From Sphingomonadaceae bacterium 3R27E2-A (GTDB lineage Bacteria; Pseudomonadota; Alphaproteobacteria; Sphingomonadales; Sphingomonadaceae): DNA of 36,649 nt. The DNA lies in assembly GCA_005503165.1 (NCBI GenBank), contig SCNT01000043.1, positions 1 through 36,649 of the forward strand, in the 5' to 3' direction. The position numbers were made by a program, and so were the translations under genes. The notes beneath the pieces are model-generated. The model was not told the origin of the DNA. It saw only the letters and a program-made list of their open reading frames with translations, and did not search any database. Shown here in pieces: positions 24,451 through 33,715 of this stretch (the first letter of the stretch is position 1; each line of letters opens with the position of its first letter).

Positions 24451-24478
24451 ACAAAACCCCTCCCGCTTGCGGGAGGGG
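24451..24478 (-). terminator. Rho-independent terminator of the aspartate aminotransferase gene
   Basis: On the minus strand the stem CCCCTCCCGC pairs with GCGGGAGGGG at 24457-24466/24469-24478 and is followed by TTTTGT. It lies eight bases downstream of the aminotransferase stop. Perfect stem and T-tract make this the clearest terminator in the window. Confidence 0.85.
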
Positions 24479-24485
24479 GACCGGA

Positions 24486-25754
<1,269 letters not shown>

Positions 25755-25801
25755 CTAGAGCCTCTGTCCGCAATGCGCAAGGCGACGTAAGGATAATTTA
25801 C

Positions 25802-27643
25802 CTATGCAGGCTGAAACGCGTCCGCCAGCCGCGCCGGGACCAGCCCGCGCAGCGAATTGCCGATGAAGAAGCCGCCCGCCAGATCGGCGAGGCGCAGGTG
25901 CGATTCGACCGCGCGGCCCTTTTCGATCAGCTCGGAGCGCAGCACGCCCGGGAGCAGGCCGAGCGAAAGCGGCGGGGTCAGCAGCACGCCTTCGCGCTCG
26001 ACGAAGATGTTGCTCCAGCTGCCCTCGGTGACGAAGCCGGGCTCGTCGACGAAGACGACCTCGGCGGCGCCTGCCTCGGCCCGCGCCTCGTCATAGAGCG
26101 CGCGCAGGCTGGTCTTGTGCGCAAGACGGAAGTCGTCCGCCGCCATCGGCGCGGGGCGTACGGCAACCGGCACCGGCAGTTCGGCGAGGCGCGGCATCGG
26201 CGACACCTCGACCGCGAGCGCCCCCGAAGGCGCGAGCCGCATCCGCACCCGCGCAGCGCTGCGCAAGCGGAAGGTCGCCGATTGCAGATTGTTGCGCGCA
26301 CCATGGCGGTCGAAGGTGAAACCCAGCGCTTCGGCGCTTGCCTTCATCCGCGCCAGATGCCCCTCGAGCCGCTGGACCCCGTCGACGGGGTCGAAATGCA
26401 TCGTCTCGATCAGATCGAAACTCTCGCGCGCTGCCCCCACAAATTCCCCCTTGGCCAGACATTCGTGCCATTCCTCCGATGGCAGACTGTCGGCGACGAT
26501 TCCCGATCCCAATCCCAGCGTGGCGCGAATCGGCGTTTCCTGCAAGCCGGTTAGCGGCGGAACGACGGCAGGAAACACGAGCGTGCGGATCGCGACATTG
26601 AACGCCGCCTCGCCGTCCGGCTCGATGAAGCCGATCGACCCGGTATAGAGCCCGCGCGCGCCGACCTCGAGCTCGTCGATGATCTCCATCGCGCGCACCT
26701 TGGGGGCGCCGGTGATCGATCCGCAGGGGAAGGCGGCGCGCAGCACGTCCACCGCGCCCCTGTCCGCCGGCAAGCGCGCAGTGACGTCGGACACCAGCTG
26801 ATGGATCGTCGGGAAGCTTTCGACCCGAAACAAATCCGGCACCGCGACCGAACCGGGTTCGGCAACGCGCGACAGGTCGTTGCGGATGAGATCGACGATC
26901 ATCAGATTTTCGGCGCGCTGCTTGGGGTCGGTCGCGAGGAGCCGCGCCGCCGCCGCATCGGCCGCAGCATCGCCGCGCCGCGCCGCGGTGCCCTTCATCG
27001 GCCGCGCGATCGCCTCGCGTCCGCGCAGCGCAAAGAAGAGCTCAGGGGAGAGCGACGCGACTGCCCGCTCGCCCGTCCAGATGAAGCCGCCATAGCCCGC
27101 GCGCGCGGTCTGCCGCAGCCGCGCATAGACCGCGAGCGGGTTGCCGAGCAGCGGCACCGCCGCGCGAAAGGTCAGGTTCGCCTGATAGATGTCCCCGGCG
27201 CGGATATAACCCAGCACCGCCGCGACCGCCGCTTCGTAATCGCCGCGCGCGATCCCCGGCTCGACCGCGCCGATCCAGCAGCTCGCAGGATCGGGCAGCA
27301 GCGCCGGCACCGCGTCGGCATCGATCCGCTCGACGCGCGCGAACAATCCGAACCAGCCCAGCGGCATCTCGCCCCCGCCTGCCGGCGCCGCCCCCCGCCA
27401 GGCCGGCGCAAGCCCCTTGCCACCTTCATAAGCGAGATAACCCGCCGCGTGCAGGCCGCGCCGCGCCGCCGCCTCGAGCGCGCCGAGCAGCGCCGGCACC
27501 TCGGCCGCGCGGCCCGCGTGCAGGATCTCGACCGGATCGGAAAACAGCCGCGCCGACACCGCTCCCTCGGCCCGCGCATCGTCGAGCAGCACGAAGGGCG
27601 CGCATCCCGGGCCGGGCAGCGGCAAGGCGTCGGACGGGCTCAT
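25802..27643 (-). CDS. pabB: Fused aminodeoxychorismate synthase component I / aminodeoxychorismate lyase
   Basis: A 613-residue fusion. The first about 385 residues are PabB: GDIYQANLTFRAAVP, SLSPELFFALRGRE, RPMKGTAARRG, QRAENLMIVDLIRNDLSRVAEPGSV, CGSITGAPKVRAMEII and LGLGSGIVADSLP. The catalytic segment R-P-M-K-G-T places a Lys in the active-site stretch, as in PabB. The last about 200 residues are a PabC/branched-chain aminotransferase fold with the PLP lysine in AHKTSLRALYDEAR and FVTEGSWSNIFVEREG. Together they turn chorismate and glutamine-derived ammonia into 4-aminobenzoate for folate; glutaminase (PabA) is not in the window. Such fusions are known in sphingomonads and some other groups. 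The ATG at 27643 lies 37 bases from the VasI-like gene's stop. Confidence 0.93.
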   Translation of the reverse strand: MSPSDALPLPGPGCAPFVLLDDARAEGAVSARLFSDPVEILHAGRAAEVPALLGALEAAARRGLHAAGYLAYEGGKGLAPAWRGAAPAGGGEMPLGWFGLFARVERIDADAVPALLPDPASCWIGAVEPGIARGDYEAAVAAVLGYIRAGDIYQANLTFRAAVPLLGNPLAVYARLRQTARAGYGGFIWTGERAVASLSPELFFALRGREAIARPMKGTAARRGDAAADAAAARLLATDPKQRAENLMIVDLIRNDLSRVAEPGSVAVPDLFRVESFPTIHQLVSDVTARLPADRGAVDVLRAAFPCGSITGAPKVRAMEIIDELEVGARGLYTGSIGFIEPDGEAAFNVAIRTLVFPAVVPPLTGLQETPIRATLGLGSGIVADSLPSEEWHECLAKGEFVGAARESFDLIETMHFDPVDGVQRLEGHLARMKASAEALGFTFDRHGARNNLQSATFRLRSAARVRMRLAPSGALAVEVSPMPRLAELPVPVAVRPAPMAADDFRLAHKTSLRALYDEARAEAGAAEVVFVDEPGFVTEGSWSNIFVEREGVLLTPPLSLGLLPGVLRSELIEKGRAVESHLRLADLAGGFFIGNSLRGLVPARLADAFQPA

Positions 27644-27680
27644 GGCAATCGTCGCGGGCGGGCCGCGCCGCTCCCGGCGA

Positions 27681-28217
27681 TCAGCGGTCGCGCTTCAGGC
27701 GGATCGTGCGGCCGCCGTCGATCGTGGCGAAATAGCTGCCCATGGTCGCGACCTTGATCTTGACCTTCTGGCCGGGCTTGGGCTGGCGCGGCAACCGGGT
27801 GGTGTCGATCTGCACCCACACCGCATCATCCTCCATCACCAGCGTATATTTGCCCGAACGGTCCATGCTGACCGAACGCAGCGTGGTCTCGATCTCCTTG
27901 ATCTCGTCGTCGTCGCCGCCGAAAATCCCGCCGAGCTTCGGGAAGGAAAAGCCGAACAGCCCGCGCCGCGTCTTCTTCGCGGTCTCGCGGTCGGTGAAGA
28001 CGATCTCCTGCGCCTGGTCGGCCGCCGACAATTCGCCGACCTCGCGATCGAAACAGGCCAGGCGCGAAGCGGCATCGCCGATGTCGCGGCAGGCGTAGAG
28101 CTCCTTGATCTGCGACGGCACTGCCGGCGGCGCCTTGTCCTTGGCGGCGGCGGGGGCCGAAACGGCGGCGGCCCATATCGCCAGCGGCGCGATCAACCGG
28201 AAAGACGGATGCGGCAT
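27681..28217 (-). CDS. Exported VasI-like protein, 178 aa
   Basis: A signal peptide (LAIWAAAVSAPAAAK) is followed by a cysteine-containing motif LYACRDIGDAASRLACFDREV, the C-x-x-I-x-D-A-x-R-L-A-C-(Y/F)-D pattern of VasI/TagN-like exported proteins. A loop with GLFGFSFPKLGGIFGGDDDE comes next, then a beta-rich C-terminal domain (YTLVMEDDAVWVQIDTT and KIKVATMGSYFATIDG). VasI is best known beside type VI secretion genes, but none are here, and the motif is widespread in isolated sphingomonad proteins, so no secretion role is claimed. It lies 37 bases before pabB on the same strand and is divergent from the acyl-CoA ligase, with a 159-bp gap. Confidence 0.72.
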   Translation of the reverse strand: MPHPSFRLIAPLAIWAAAVSAPAAAKDKAPPAVPSQIKELYACRDIGDAASRLACFDREVGELSAADQAQEIVFTDRETAKKTRRGLFGFSFPKLGGIFGGDDDEIKEIETTLRSVSMDRSGKYTLVMEDDAVWVQIDTTRLPRQPKPGQKVKIKVATMGSYFATIDGGRTIRLKRDR

Positions 28218-28376
28218 CGATACCCCCTGAAATTGGCGTGCGAACGTGGCGCGCCCTGCCTAGCCGCGCCGCCGTCATGCTGCAAGCGTCGCACCCCCCG
28301 ATTGCGATGCGCGCGCGTCGTCCCTAGGAAAGACGGCACCCCCACCGATCCTCTCGCAGAAGGACGACGCGCCGCG

Positions 28377-30044
28377 ATGAAAAGCCCCTATGACTGGTCG
28401 ACCAGATACAACCACCCGACCGCCTGGGACCAGGATTTCGCGCCGCTCTCGCTTCCTGCCATGCTCGCCGCCAGCGTCGCGCGAAAGGGCGATGCGCCGA
28501 TGCTCGATTTCATGGGCCGCCATTTCGGCTACAACGAGGTCGCACGCGGCGTCGCGCGGGTCGCCCATGGCCTGCAGCAACGCGGCATCGGCAAGGGAAC
28601 GCGCGTCGGCCTCTTCCTGCCCAACGTCCCGCATTATGTCGCGGCCTATTATGGCGCGCTCGCCGCGGGGGCGACGGTGGTCAATTTCTCGCCGCTATAT
28701 ACCCCCGCCGAGCTGGAGGCGCAGGTCGAGGATTCGGGCACCGACATCCTGTTCACGATGAGCGCGACGGCGCTGCTCCCCACCGCGCTCGAGGTGCTCG
28801 ACGGATCGAGCCTCAAGCAGCTGGTCGTCGGCTCGGTCGCGGGCGGGCTGCCCGGTGCCAAGTCCTTGCTCTACCGCATGCTCCGCCGCAAGGAGGTGTC
28901 GGCGCTGCCCGACGACCCGCGCGTCACGCGCTTCTCGGCGCTCGTCGATAACGACGGTAATCCCGATCCGGTGGCGATCGACCCCGAAGCCGACATCGCG
29001 CTGATCCAGTACACCGGCGGCACGACCGGCACGCCCAAGGGCGCGATGCTGACGCACCAGAATCTCACCGCCAATGCGCGGCAGGTAAACAGCATCGATC
29101 CCGACACGCAGGCCGACGACCGCATCCTCGGCGTGCTCCCCTTCTTCCACGTCTTCGCCAACACCTGCGTACTCAACCGCACCGTCCTCAACGGCGGCAT
29201 GATCGCGATGCTGCCGCGCTTCGACGCCAAGCAGGCGCTGCAGGCGATCTCGCGGACGAGGGCGACGGCACTGCCCGGCGTGCCGACGATGTATCAGGCT
29301 TTGCTCGACCACCCCGACCTCGCCAAGACCGACTTTTCGTCGCTGCGCGTCTGCATCTCGGGCGGCGCGCCGATGCCTGCCGAACTGCGCGAGAAATTCG
29401 TCGCGGCGACCGGCGCCGCGCTGGTCGAGGGCTATGGCCTCACCGAAAGTTCGGGAGTGGTTTCGACCAACCCCTATGACGGCCCGGTCAAGGCGGGCAC
29501 GATCGGCCAGCCGCTCCCCGCGACGCACATCCGCCTCGTCGACAAGGAGGATCCGATGCGCGACGCCCCAGCGGGCGAGCCCGGCGAACTGGTGGTGAAG
29601 GGGCCGCAGATCATGCGCGGCTACTGGAACCGCCCCGACGCCGACAAGGACAGCTTTACTGAGGACGGCTGGCTGCGTACCGGCGACGTCGCGGCGATCG
29701 ACGAAGACGGCTATGTCCGCATCGTCGACCGGCTGAAGGACATGATCGCGGTCGGCGGCTTCAAGGTCTACCCGAGCGTGATCGAAGCGCATCTCTACGA
29801 GCATCCCGCGGTCAAGGAAGCGATCGTGCTCGGCGTCCCCGACGCCTATCGCGGCGAGGTGCCCAAGGCGTTCGTGACACTGGAGGAGGGTTTCACCGTC
29901 TCGGGCGAAGCGCTCGCCGCCTGGCTCAACCCCCAGCTCGGGAAACACGAACGGGTGAGCGCGGTCGAGGTGCGGCTGAACCTGCCCAAGACCATGATCG
30001 GCAAGCTCGACAGGAAGGCGCTGCGCGCGGAACAGGGGTCATAG
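28377..30044 (+). CDS. fadD: Long-chain fatty acid--CoA ligase (AMP-forming)
   Basis: A 555-residue ANL-family enzyme. ATG at 28377 has AAGGA about eleven bases upstream and gives the family N-terminus MKSPYDWSTRYNHPTAWDQDF. The motifs are LIQYTGGTTGTPKGAMLTHQNL (P-loop), PFFHVFANT, VEGYGLTESSGVVSTNP, GWLRTGDVAAIDEDGYVRIVDRLKDMI with GGFKVYPSVIE, and the C-terminal Lys in KTMIGKLDRKALR. It activates fatty acids through an acyl-adenylate to acyl-CoA at the inner face of the membrane, feeding the acyl-CoA dehydrogenase, hydratase and ETF encoded elsewhere in the window. It stands alone on the plus strand. Chain-length preference is not deducible; the symbol is by family resemblance. Confidence 0.92.
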   Translation: MKSPYDWSTRYNHPTAWDQDFAPLSLPAMLAASVARKGDAPMLDFMGRHFGYNEVARGVARVAHGLQQRGIGKGTRVGLFLPNVPHYVAAYYGALAAGATVVNFSPLYTPAELEAQVEDSGTDILFTMSATALLPTALEVLDGSSLKQLVVGSVAGGLPGAKSLLYRMLRRKEVSALPDDPRVTRFSALVDNDGNPDPVAIDPEADIALIQYTGGTTGTPKGAMLTHQNLTANARQVNSIDPDTQADDRILGVLPFFHVFANTCVLNRTVLNGGMIAMLPRFDAKQALQAISRTRATALPGVPTMYQALLDHPDLAKTDFSSLRVCISGGAPMPAELREKFVAATGAALVEGYGLTESSGVVSTNPYDGPVKAGTIGQPLPATHIRLVDKEDPMRDAPAGEPGELVVKGPQIMRGYWNRPDADKDSFTEDGWLRTGDVAAIDEDGYVRIVDRLKDMIAVGGFKVYPSVIEAHLYEHPAVKEAIVLGVPDAYRGEVPKAFVTLEEGFTVSGEALAAWLNPQLGKHERVSAVEVRLNLPKTMIGKLDRKALRAEQGS

Positions 30045-30109
30045 ACCCTCGCCAATGCCGGTTTCGGGGTGGGGAGCCGACGCAGCCCGCCGCGGGCCAT
30101 ATGCCGCCC

Positions 30110-30673
30110 CTAAAATTCGAACCCGCGCTGCGCCGGCGCTTCTGCCACCGCCGGCGACCCCACGCCCTCGAGTTCGAGCATCGCCGCCTTCGACTGCGAG
30201 CCGCCGGGGGCCGAGAAGCCGCCGATGCGGCCGCCGGCGGCGGTGACGCGGTGGCAGGGGACGATCAGCGGGACGGGGTTGCGCGCCATCGCCTGGCCGA
30301 CGTCGCGCGCATATTCGGGACCGCGGCCGAGCGCCGCGGCGACGCCGCCATAGGTCGTCGTCTCGCCCCAGCCGAGCGCACGCACGAAGCGGTAGATACC
30401 GGCGAAGGCCGGATCCTGTACCGCGGGGTCGACCGGGACATCCACGAAATCGACGCGCTCGCCGGCGAAATAACGGACCGCCGCGGCGATCACCGCCCGC
30501 ACTTCCGCAGGCGGCGCCACGCGCACGGCGCCCGGCAGTCGCTTCAACAGCGACCGCTCGCTCTCATGCGCGTCGGGCGCGGGGAGGCGAAAGCTGGTGA
30601 CGCCAACGCCGTTCCAGCCGATCGCGGCGACGCCCGCGGCGGTTTCGAACAACTGGTACACATCACGCGCCAT
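30110..30673 (-). CDS. ogt: Methylated-DNA--protein-cysteine S-methyltransferase
   Basis: A 187-residue protein, close to the family's usual 160-190. The C-terminal DNA-binding and acceptor domain shows FVRALGWGETTTYGGVAAALGRG (helix-turn-helix with the Arg finger nearby), ARDVGQAMARNPVPLIVPCHRVTAAGGRIGGF with acceptor Cys140, the universal PCHRV. The N-terminal domain is shorter and divergent. It removes the alkyl group from O6-alkylguanine in a suicide reaction. It ends close to the stop of the convergent acyl-CoA ligase (30044), with 65 bp between. Confidence 0.93.
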   Translation of the reverse strand: MARDVYQLFETAAGVAAIGWNGVGVTSFRLPAPDAHESERSLLKRLPGAVRVAPPAEVRAVIAAAVRYFAGERVDFVDVPVDPAVQDPAFAGIYRFVRALGWGETTTYGGVAAALGRGPEYARDVGQAMARNPVPLIVPCHRVTAAGGRIGGFSAPGGSQSKAAMLELEGVGSPAVAEAPAQRGFEF

Positions 30674-30738
30674 CGCCCGGCCTTCCTATCGGAACGGGCG
30701 ATGTGGGGCCGGGGCCCCAAGAAGCCAAGCGGCGGGCT

Positions 30739-31107
30739 TCACCCCATGACGAAGGCGTTGAGCTTGTTGCCGTCGGGGTCGCGGAAATAGCCGGCGTAAA
30801 AGCCCTCGCCGCGCGGCCCCGGGGGGCCTTCGCAGGTGCCGCCGTTCGCGAGCGCGAGATCATAGAGTCGATGGACTTGCTCCTTGTCCTTCGCCTCGAG
30901 CGCGACCATCACACCGTTGCCGACGCTCGCGGCATTGCCGTCGAAGGGCTTGGTGAGGCCGATCCCCGCGCCGCCGCCGGGCTTGCCCCAGGCGATGAAG
31001 GTGTCGAATTCCATCATCCGCGGCGTTTCCAGCTCGCCCGCGATCGCATCGTAGAAGACCGCCGCCCTGGCGAGGTCGTGCGTGCCCAGCGTCACATATC
31101 CGATCAT
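30739..31107 (-). CDS. VOC (glyoxalase/bleomycin-resistance fold) family protein
   Basis: A 122-residue protein from ATG at 31107, with GGGAGAG four bases before it; an upstream start at 31185 is rejected for lack of a site. It begins IGYVTLGTHDLARAAVFYDAI and ends EGFYAGYFRDPDGNKLNAFVMG, the first and last strands of the paired beta-alpha-beta-beta-beta unit. His9 of the LGTHDL turn and the acidic residue near the end are possible metal ligands. Substrate is unknown; members include lyases, dioxygenases and drug binders. It stands next to ogt on the same strand, 65 bases away. Confidence 0.87.
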   Translation of the reverse strand: MIGYVTLGTHDLARAAVFYDAIAGELETPRMMEFDTFIAWGKPGGGAGIGLTKPFDGNAASVGNGVMVALEAKDKEQVHRLYDLALANGGTCEGPPGPRGEGFYAGYFRDPDGNKLNAFVMG

Positions 31108-31212
31108 GATTCTCTCCCGACTCGATGGAGGAACATAATAGGAACAATGTGGGTCGAGCGCAAGAAAAACGGGCGCCGGACCCATGAGGCCGCGGCGCCC
31201 GCTCCAAAGCCC

Positions 31213-31228
31213 CTCCCCTTCAGGGGAG
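31213..31228 (-). terminator. Hairpin after degP, probable terminator
   Basis: CTCCCC (31213-31218) and GGGGAG (31223-31228) pair around TTCA, 13 bases downstream of the degP stop on the minus strand. Only a short T stretch (CTTTGG) follows, so termination may be weak or the hairpin may mainly stabilise the mRNA. Confidence 0.5.
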
Positions 31229-31240
31229 CGATCGATGTTG

Positions 31241-32743
31241 TTAGCGCTTCAACCGCAGCGCGACGTCGGCCGAGGGGCCGCCGCGGCGCAGGATCTCGAC
31301 GAGCACCGCGTCGCGCCCCGCGGCCTTGGTGTCGGCGACGACCTTGGCGAGCGCCTCGGCGGTCGTCACCGGGGTGCGGCCGGTGCCCGCGCTCAGGATC
31401 ACGTCGCCGCGGCGGATGCCCTTGCGGCCCGCGTCGCTGCTGCCCGCGACCGCGCCGATGACGAGGCCCCTGGCGCTTGGGTCGACGCCCACCGCGCGCG
31501 CGATGTCGGGGGTCAGCGGCTGCACCGACAGGCCCAGCTCGTTCTGGATCGCGGTGTCGGCGGCGCCCGCCGGATCGTCGGGCAGCGCCTGCTCGTCCTC
31601 GGGATCGAAGGTCGTGCCGGCGAGCTGGTCTTCGGGCGGACGCTTGCCGACCACCGCGTTGATCGTCATCGTCCGGCCGTCGCGGATCACCTCGAGCGGG
31701 ATGCGCGTGCCGGGTTTGACGCGCGCGACGATGTAGGAGAGGGTCTGCTGCGGCGTGACTTCCTGGCCATTGACCTTCGTCACGACGTCGCCGCGCTTGA
31801 GCCCGGCCTTCTCGCCGGCCTCGCCGGGTTCGATGCGGCCGATACGCTCGCCGCGATCCTTGGGCAGACCGAGCGCCGCCGCCATATCCTCGTCGACCGG
31901 CGTGATGCCGATGCCGAGATAGCCGCGCTCGACCGCCTGGCCGGCCTTCAGCGCTTCGATCACCGGGATCGCGGCTTCGGCGGGGATGGCGAAATTGACG
32001 CCGATGTTCGCGCCGACGGGGGAAATCAGCATGTTGTTGATGCCGACCACATTGCCCTGCAAGTCGAACAGGGGACCGCCCGAATTGCCGCGGTTGATCG
32101 CGGTATCGGTCTGGATGTAGCGGTCATAGGCGCCGCCTTGGCCGAGGTTGCGCTGCACCGCCGAGATGATGCCCGCGGTCACCGTCGAGCCGAGGCCCAA
32201 GGGATTGCCGATCGCGACGACCCAGTCGCCGACGCGCGCGTCGCTCCCGGTCGCGAATTTGACGAAGGGCAGGCCGGTCGCTTCGATCTTGAGCAGCGCA
32301 AGGTCCGACGCGGGGTCGCGGCCGACGATCTTCGCCTTATATTCCTTGAGGTTGGTGAGCGTGACGGTGACCTCGTTCACCGCCTCGCCGCGCGGGCCAC
32401 CCGAGATGACGTGGTTGTTGGTGACGATATAGCCGTCGGCCGAGATCAGGAAGCCCGAGCCGCCGCCCTGCTGTTCCTGCGTGATCGGCTCGCGCGTGCC
32501 CGCGAAGGGATTGAGCCGGACGCCGAGCGTCACCTCCTGCTTGGTCGAGATATTGACCACCGCGGGCTGGAGCTGCTCGACCAGGTCGGCGAAGCTTTCG
32601 GGCGCGCCCGCACGCGGGACGGCCTTGGCGATTTCGCTCGATTCATTCTGCGCGACCTGCGCCCCGACGGGGGATTGGGTGACCAGCGCCAGCGCCGTGC
32701 CACCCGCCAGCAGAGCCGAAGTGATGCCATAAACATAACGCAC
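31241..32743 (-). CDS. degP: DegP/HtrA-type periplasmic serine protease, two PDZ domains
   Basis: A 500-residue Do-family protease with a signal peptide (ITSALLAGGTALALVTQSPVGA). The trypsin-like domain has His111 in VTNNHVISGG, Asp147 in ASDLALLKI and Ser221 in NRGNSGGPLFD. PDZ1 spans roughly 280-370 (GYLGIGITPVDEDMAAALGL, GDVVTKVNGQEV) and PDZ2 roughly 405-495 (LGLSVQPLTPDIARAVGV, GDVILSAGTGRTPV). It degrades or holds misfolded envelope proteins. It lies 120 bases downstream of hflC, in the hflK-hflC-degP order found in many alphaproteobacteria, with an inverted repeat between hflC and degP that may set separate expression. Confidence 0.95.
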   Translation of the reverse strand: MRYVYGITSALLAGGTALALVTQSPVGAQVAQNESSEIAKAVPRAGAPESFADLVEQLQPAVVNISTKQEVTLGVRLNPFAGTREPITQEQQGGGSGFLISADGYIVTNNHVISGGPRGEAVNEVTVTLTNLKEYKAKIVGRDPASDLALLKIEATGLPFVKFATGSDARVGDWVVAIGNPLGLGSTVTAGIISAVQRNLGQGGAYDRYIQTDTAINRGNSGGPLFDLQGNVVGINNMLISPVGANIGVNFAIPAEAAIPVIEALKAGQAVERGYLGIGITPVDEDMAAALGLPKDRGERIGRIEPGEAGEKAGLKRGDVVTKVNGQEVTPQQTLSYIVARVKPGTRIPLEVIRDGRTMTINAVVGKRPPEDQLAGTTFDPEDEQALPDDPAGAADTAIQNELGLSVQPLTPDIARAVGVDPSARGLVIGAVAGSSDAGRKGIRRGDVILSAGTGRTPVTTAEALAKVVADTKAAGRDAVLVEILRRGGPSADVALRLKR

Positions 32744-32807
32744 GATCGAAATTCCTCTTCTGTACTCGAAAAACGCTCACCCCGGCGGCGGTTGTCTGCT
32801 TCGCCGT

Positions 32808-32856
32808 GGCTGAACGGCGATTGAACATGAACGGTGCGTGCAGGCGCCGTTCAGCC
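32808..32856. repeat. 12-bp inverted repeat between hflC and degP
   Basis: GGCTGAACGGCG (32808-32819) and CGCCGTTCAGCC (32845-32856) are perfect complements around a 25-base loop that contains a further TGAACATGAACGG. It starts eight bases after the hflC stop on the minus strand and lies 65 to 113 bases before degP. It could end part of the hflKC transcript, but there is no T-tract, or be a protein-binding site. Confidence 0.6.
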
Positions 32857-32863
32857 GCGGGGA

Positions 32864-33715
32864 TCAGTTGCCGCGGAAGCGGCGCAGATATTCATTGTCG
32901 GGCGACAGAATGATCGACGTCGCGCCCTGGTTGTTCTCGCCCAGGAAGGTCTGCTGATAGCTCTGCATCGCGCGATAAAAGTCATAGAATTCGGGATCCT
33001 TGCCGAAGCTTTCGGCATAGATGCGCGCGGCCTCGCCGTCGGCATTGCCGCGGATGATCGCCGCTTCCTTCTGCCCCTCGGCGCGGATCGCGGTCGCGAC
33101 CTGCTGGCGGGCGGTGCGCATGCGGTTGAACGCGAGCTGTAGCGTCTCGCCCTCGGGCAGGTCGGCGCGCTTGATCCGCACGTCGATGACCTCGGCGCCA
33201 TATTTGTTCGCCTCGCGGTTGAGCGCGACCTGGATATTGTCCATCACCGCGCCGCGCTCGGGCGACAGCAGGGTCGCGAAAGTGCGCTTGCCGAGTTCGT
33301 TGCGCAGCGACGAGCCGAGGATCGTCGCCAGCTGCTGCTGCAGCCGTTCCTCGGTGCGGATCGCGGTGTACATGCGCACGGGGTTGGTGATGCGGAAGCG
33401 CGCGAAGGCGTCGACCTGCAGGCGCTGCTGGTCGGTCGAGAGCACCTGCTGGCGCTCCATGTTCACGCCCAGCACGCGCTTGTCGATGATCTGGATGCTG
33501 TCGGTAAAGGGGACGCGCAGCACCAGCCCCGCGCCCGACCGGCCGAAATCCTCATTGGGCTTGTAGCGGTTCACCGTGCGCTCGATCTCGCCGAAGCGCA
33601 GGATCAGCGCCTGCTTGTCCTCGGGCACGATCGCCACCGATTGCGACAGGATGACGAGCAGGACAATGATGCCGATCAGCAGGCGCATCGGGCGCTGGGA
33701 CAGATTCTCGAACAT
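32864..33715 (-). CDS. hflC: HflC, SPFH-domain protease modulator subunit
   Basis: A 283-residue protein starting at ATG 33715, whose first base is shared with the hflK stop (TGATG); a GTG three bases earlier is in frame but less likely. One N-terminal helix (MRLLIGIIVLLVILSQSVAIV) and then an SPFH/band 7 domain (EDKQALILRFGEIERTVN, GLVLRVPFTDSIQIIDKRVLG) with a coiled C-terminal part (RTARQQVATAIRAEGQKEAAIIRGNADGEAARIYAE). With HflK it forms a large inner-membrane cage around FtsH and modulates its protease activity. Length and order are typical. Confidence 0.95.
   Translation of the reverse strand: MFENLSQRPMRLLIGIIVLLVILSQSVAIVPEDKQALILRFGEIERTVNRYKPNEDFGRSGAGLVLRVPFTDSIQIIDKRVLGVNMERQQVLSTDQQRLQVDAFARFRITNPVRMYTAIRTEERLQQQLATILGSSLRNELGKRTFATLLSPERGAVMDNIQVALNREANKYGAEVIDVRIKRADLPEGETLQLAFNRMRTARQQVATAIRAEGQKEAAIIRGNADGEAARIYAESFGKDPEFYDFYRAMQSYQQTFLGENNQGATSIILSPDNEYLRRFRGN

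Noticed and set aside
27681..28217. Type VI secretion component
   Set aside because: No tss genes are present and the motif occurs in unlinked exported proteins.
30108..30125. AAATTCGAACCC resembling a tRNA T-loop
   Set aside because: It is the reverse complement of the last codons and stop of ogt; no acceptor, D or anticodon arms are found around it.
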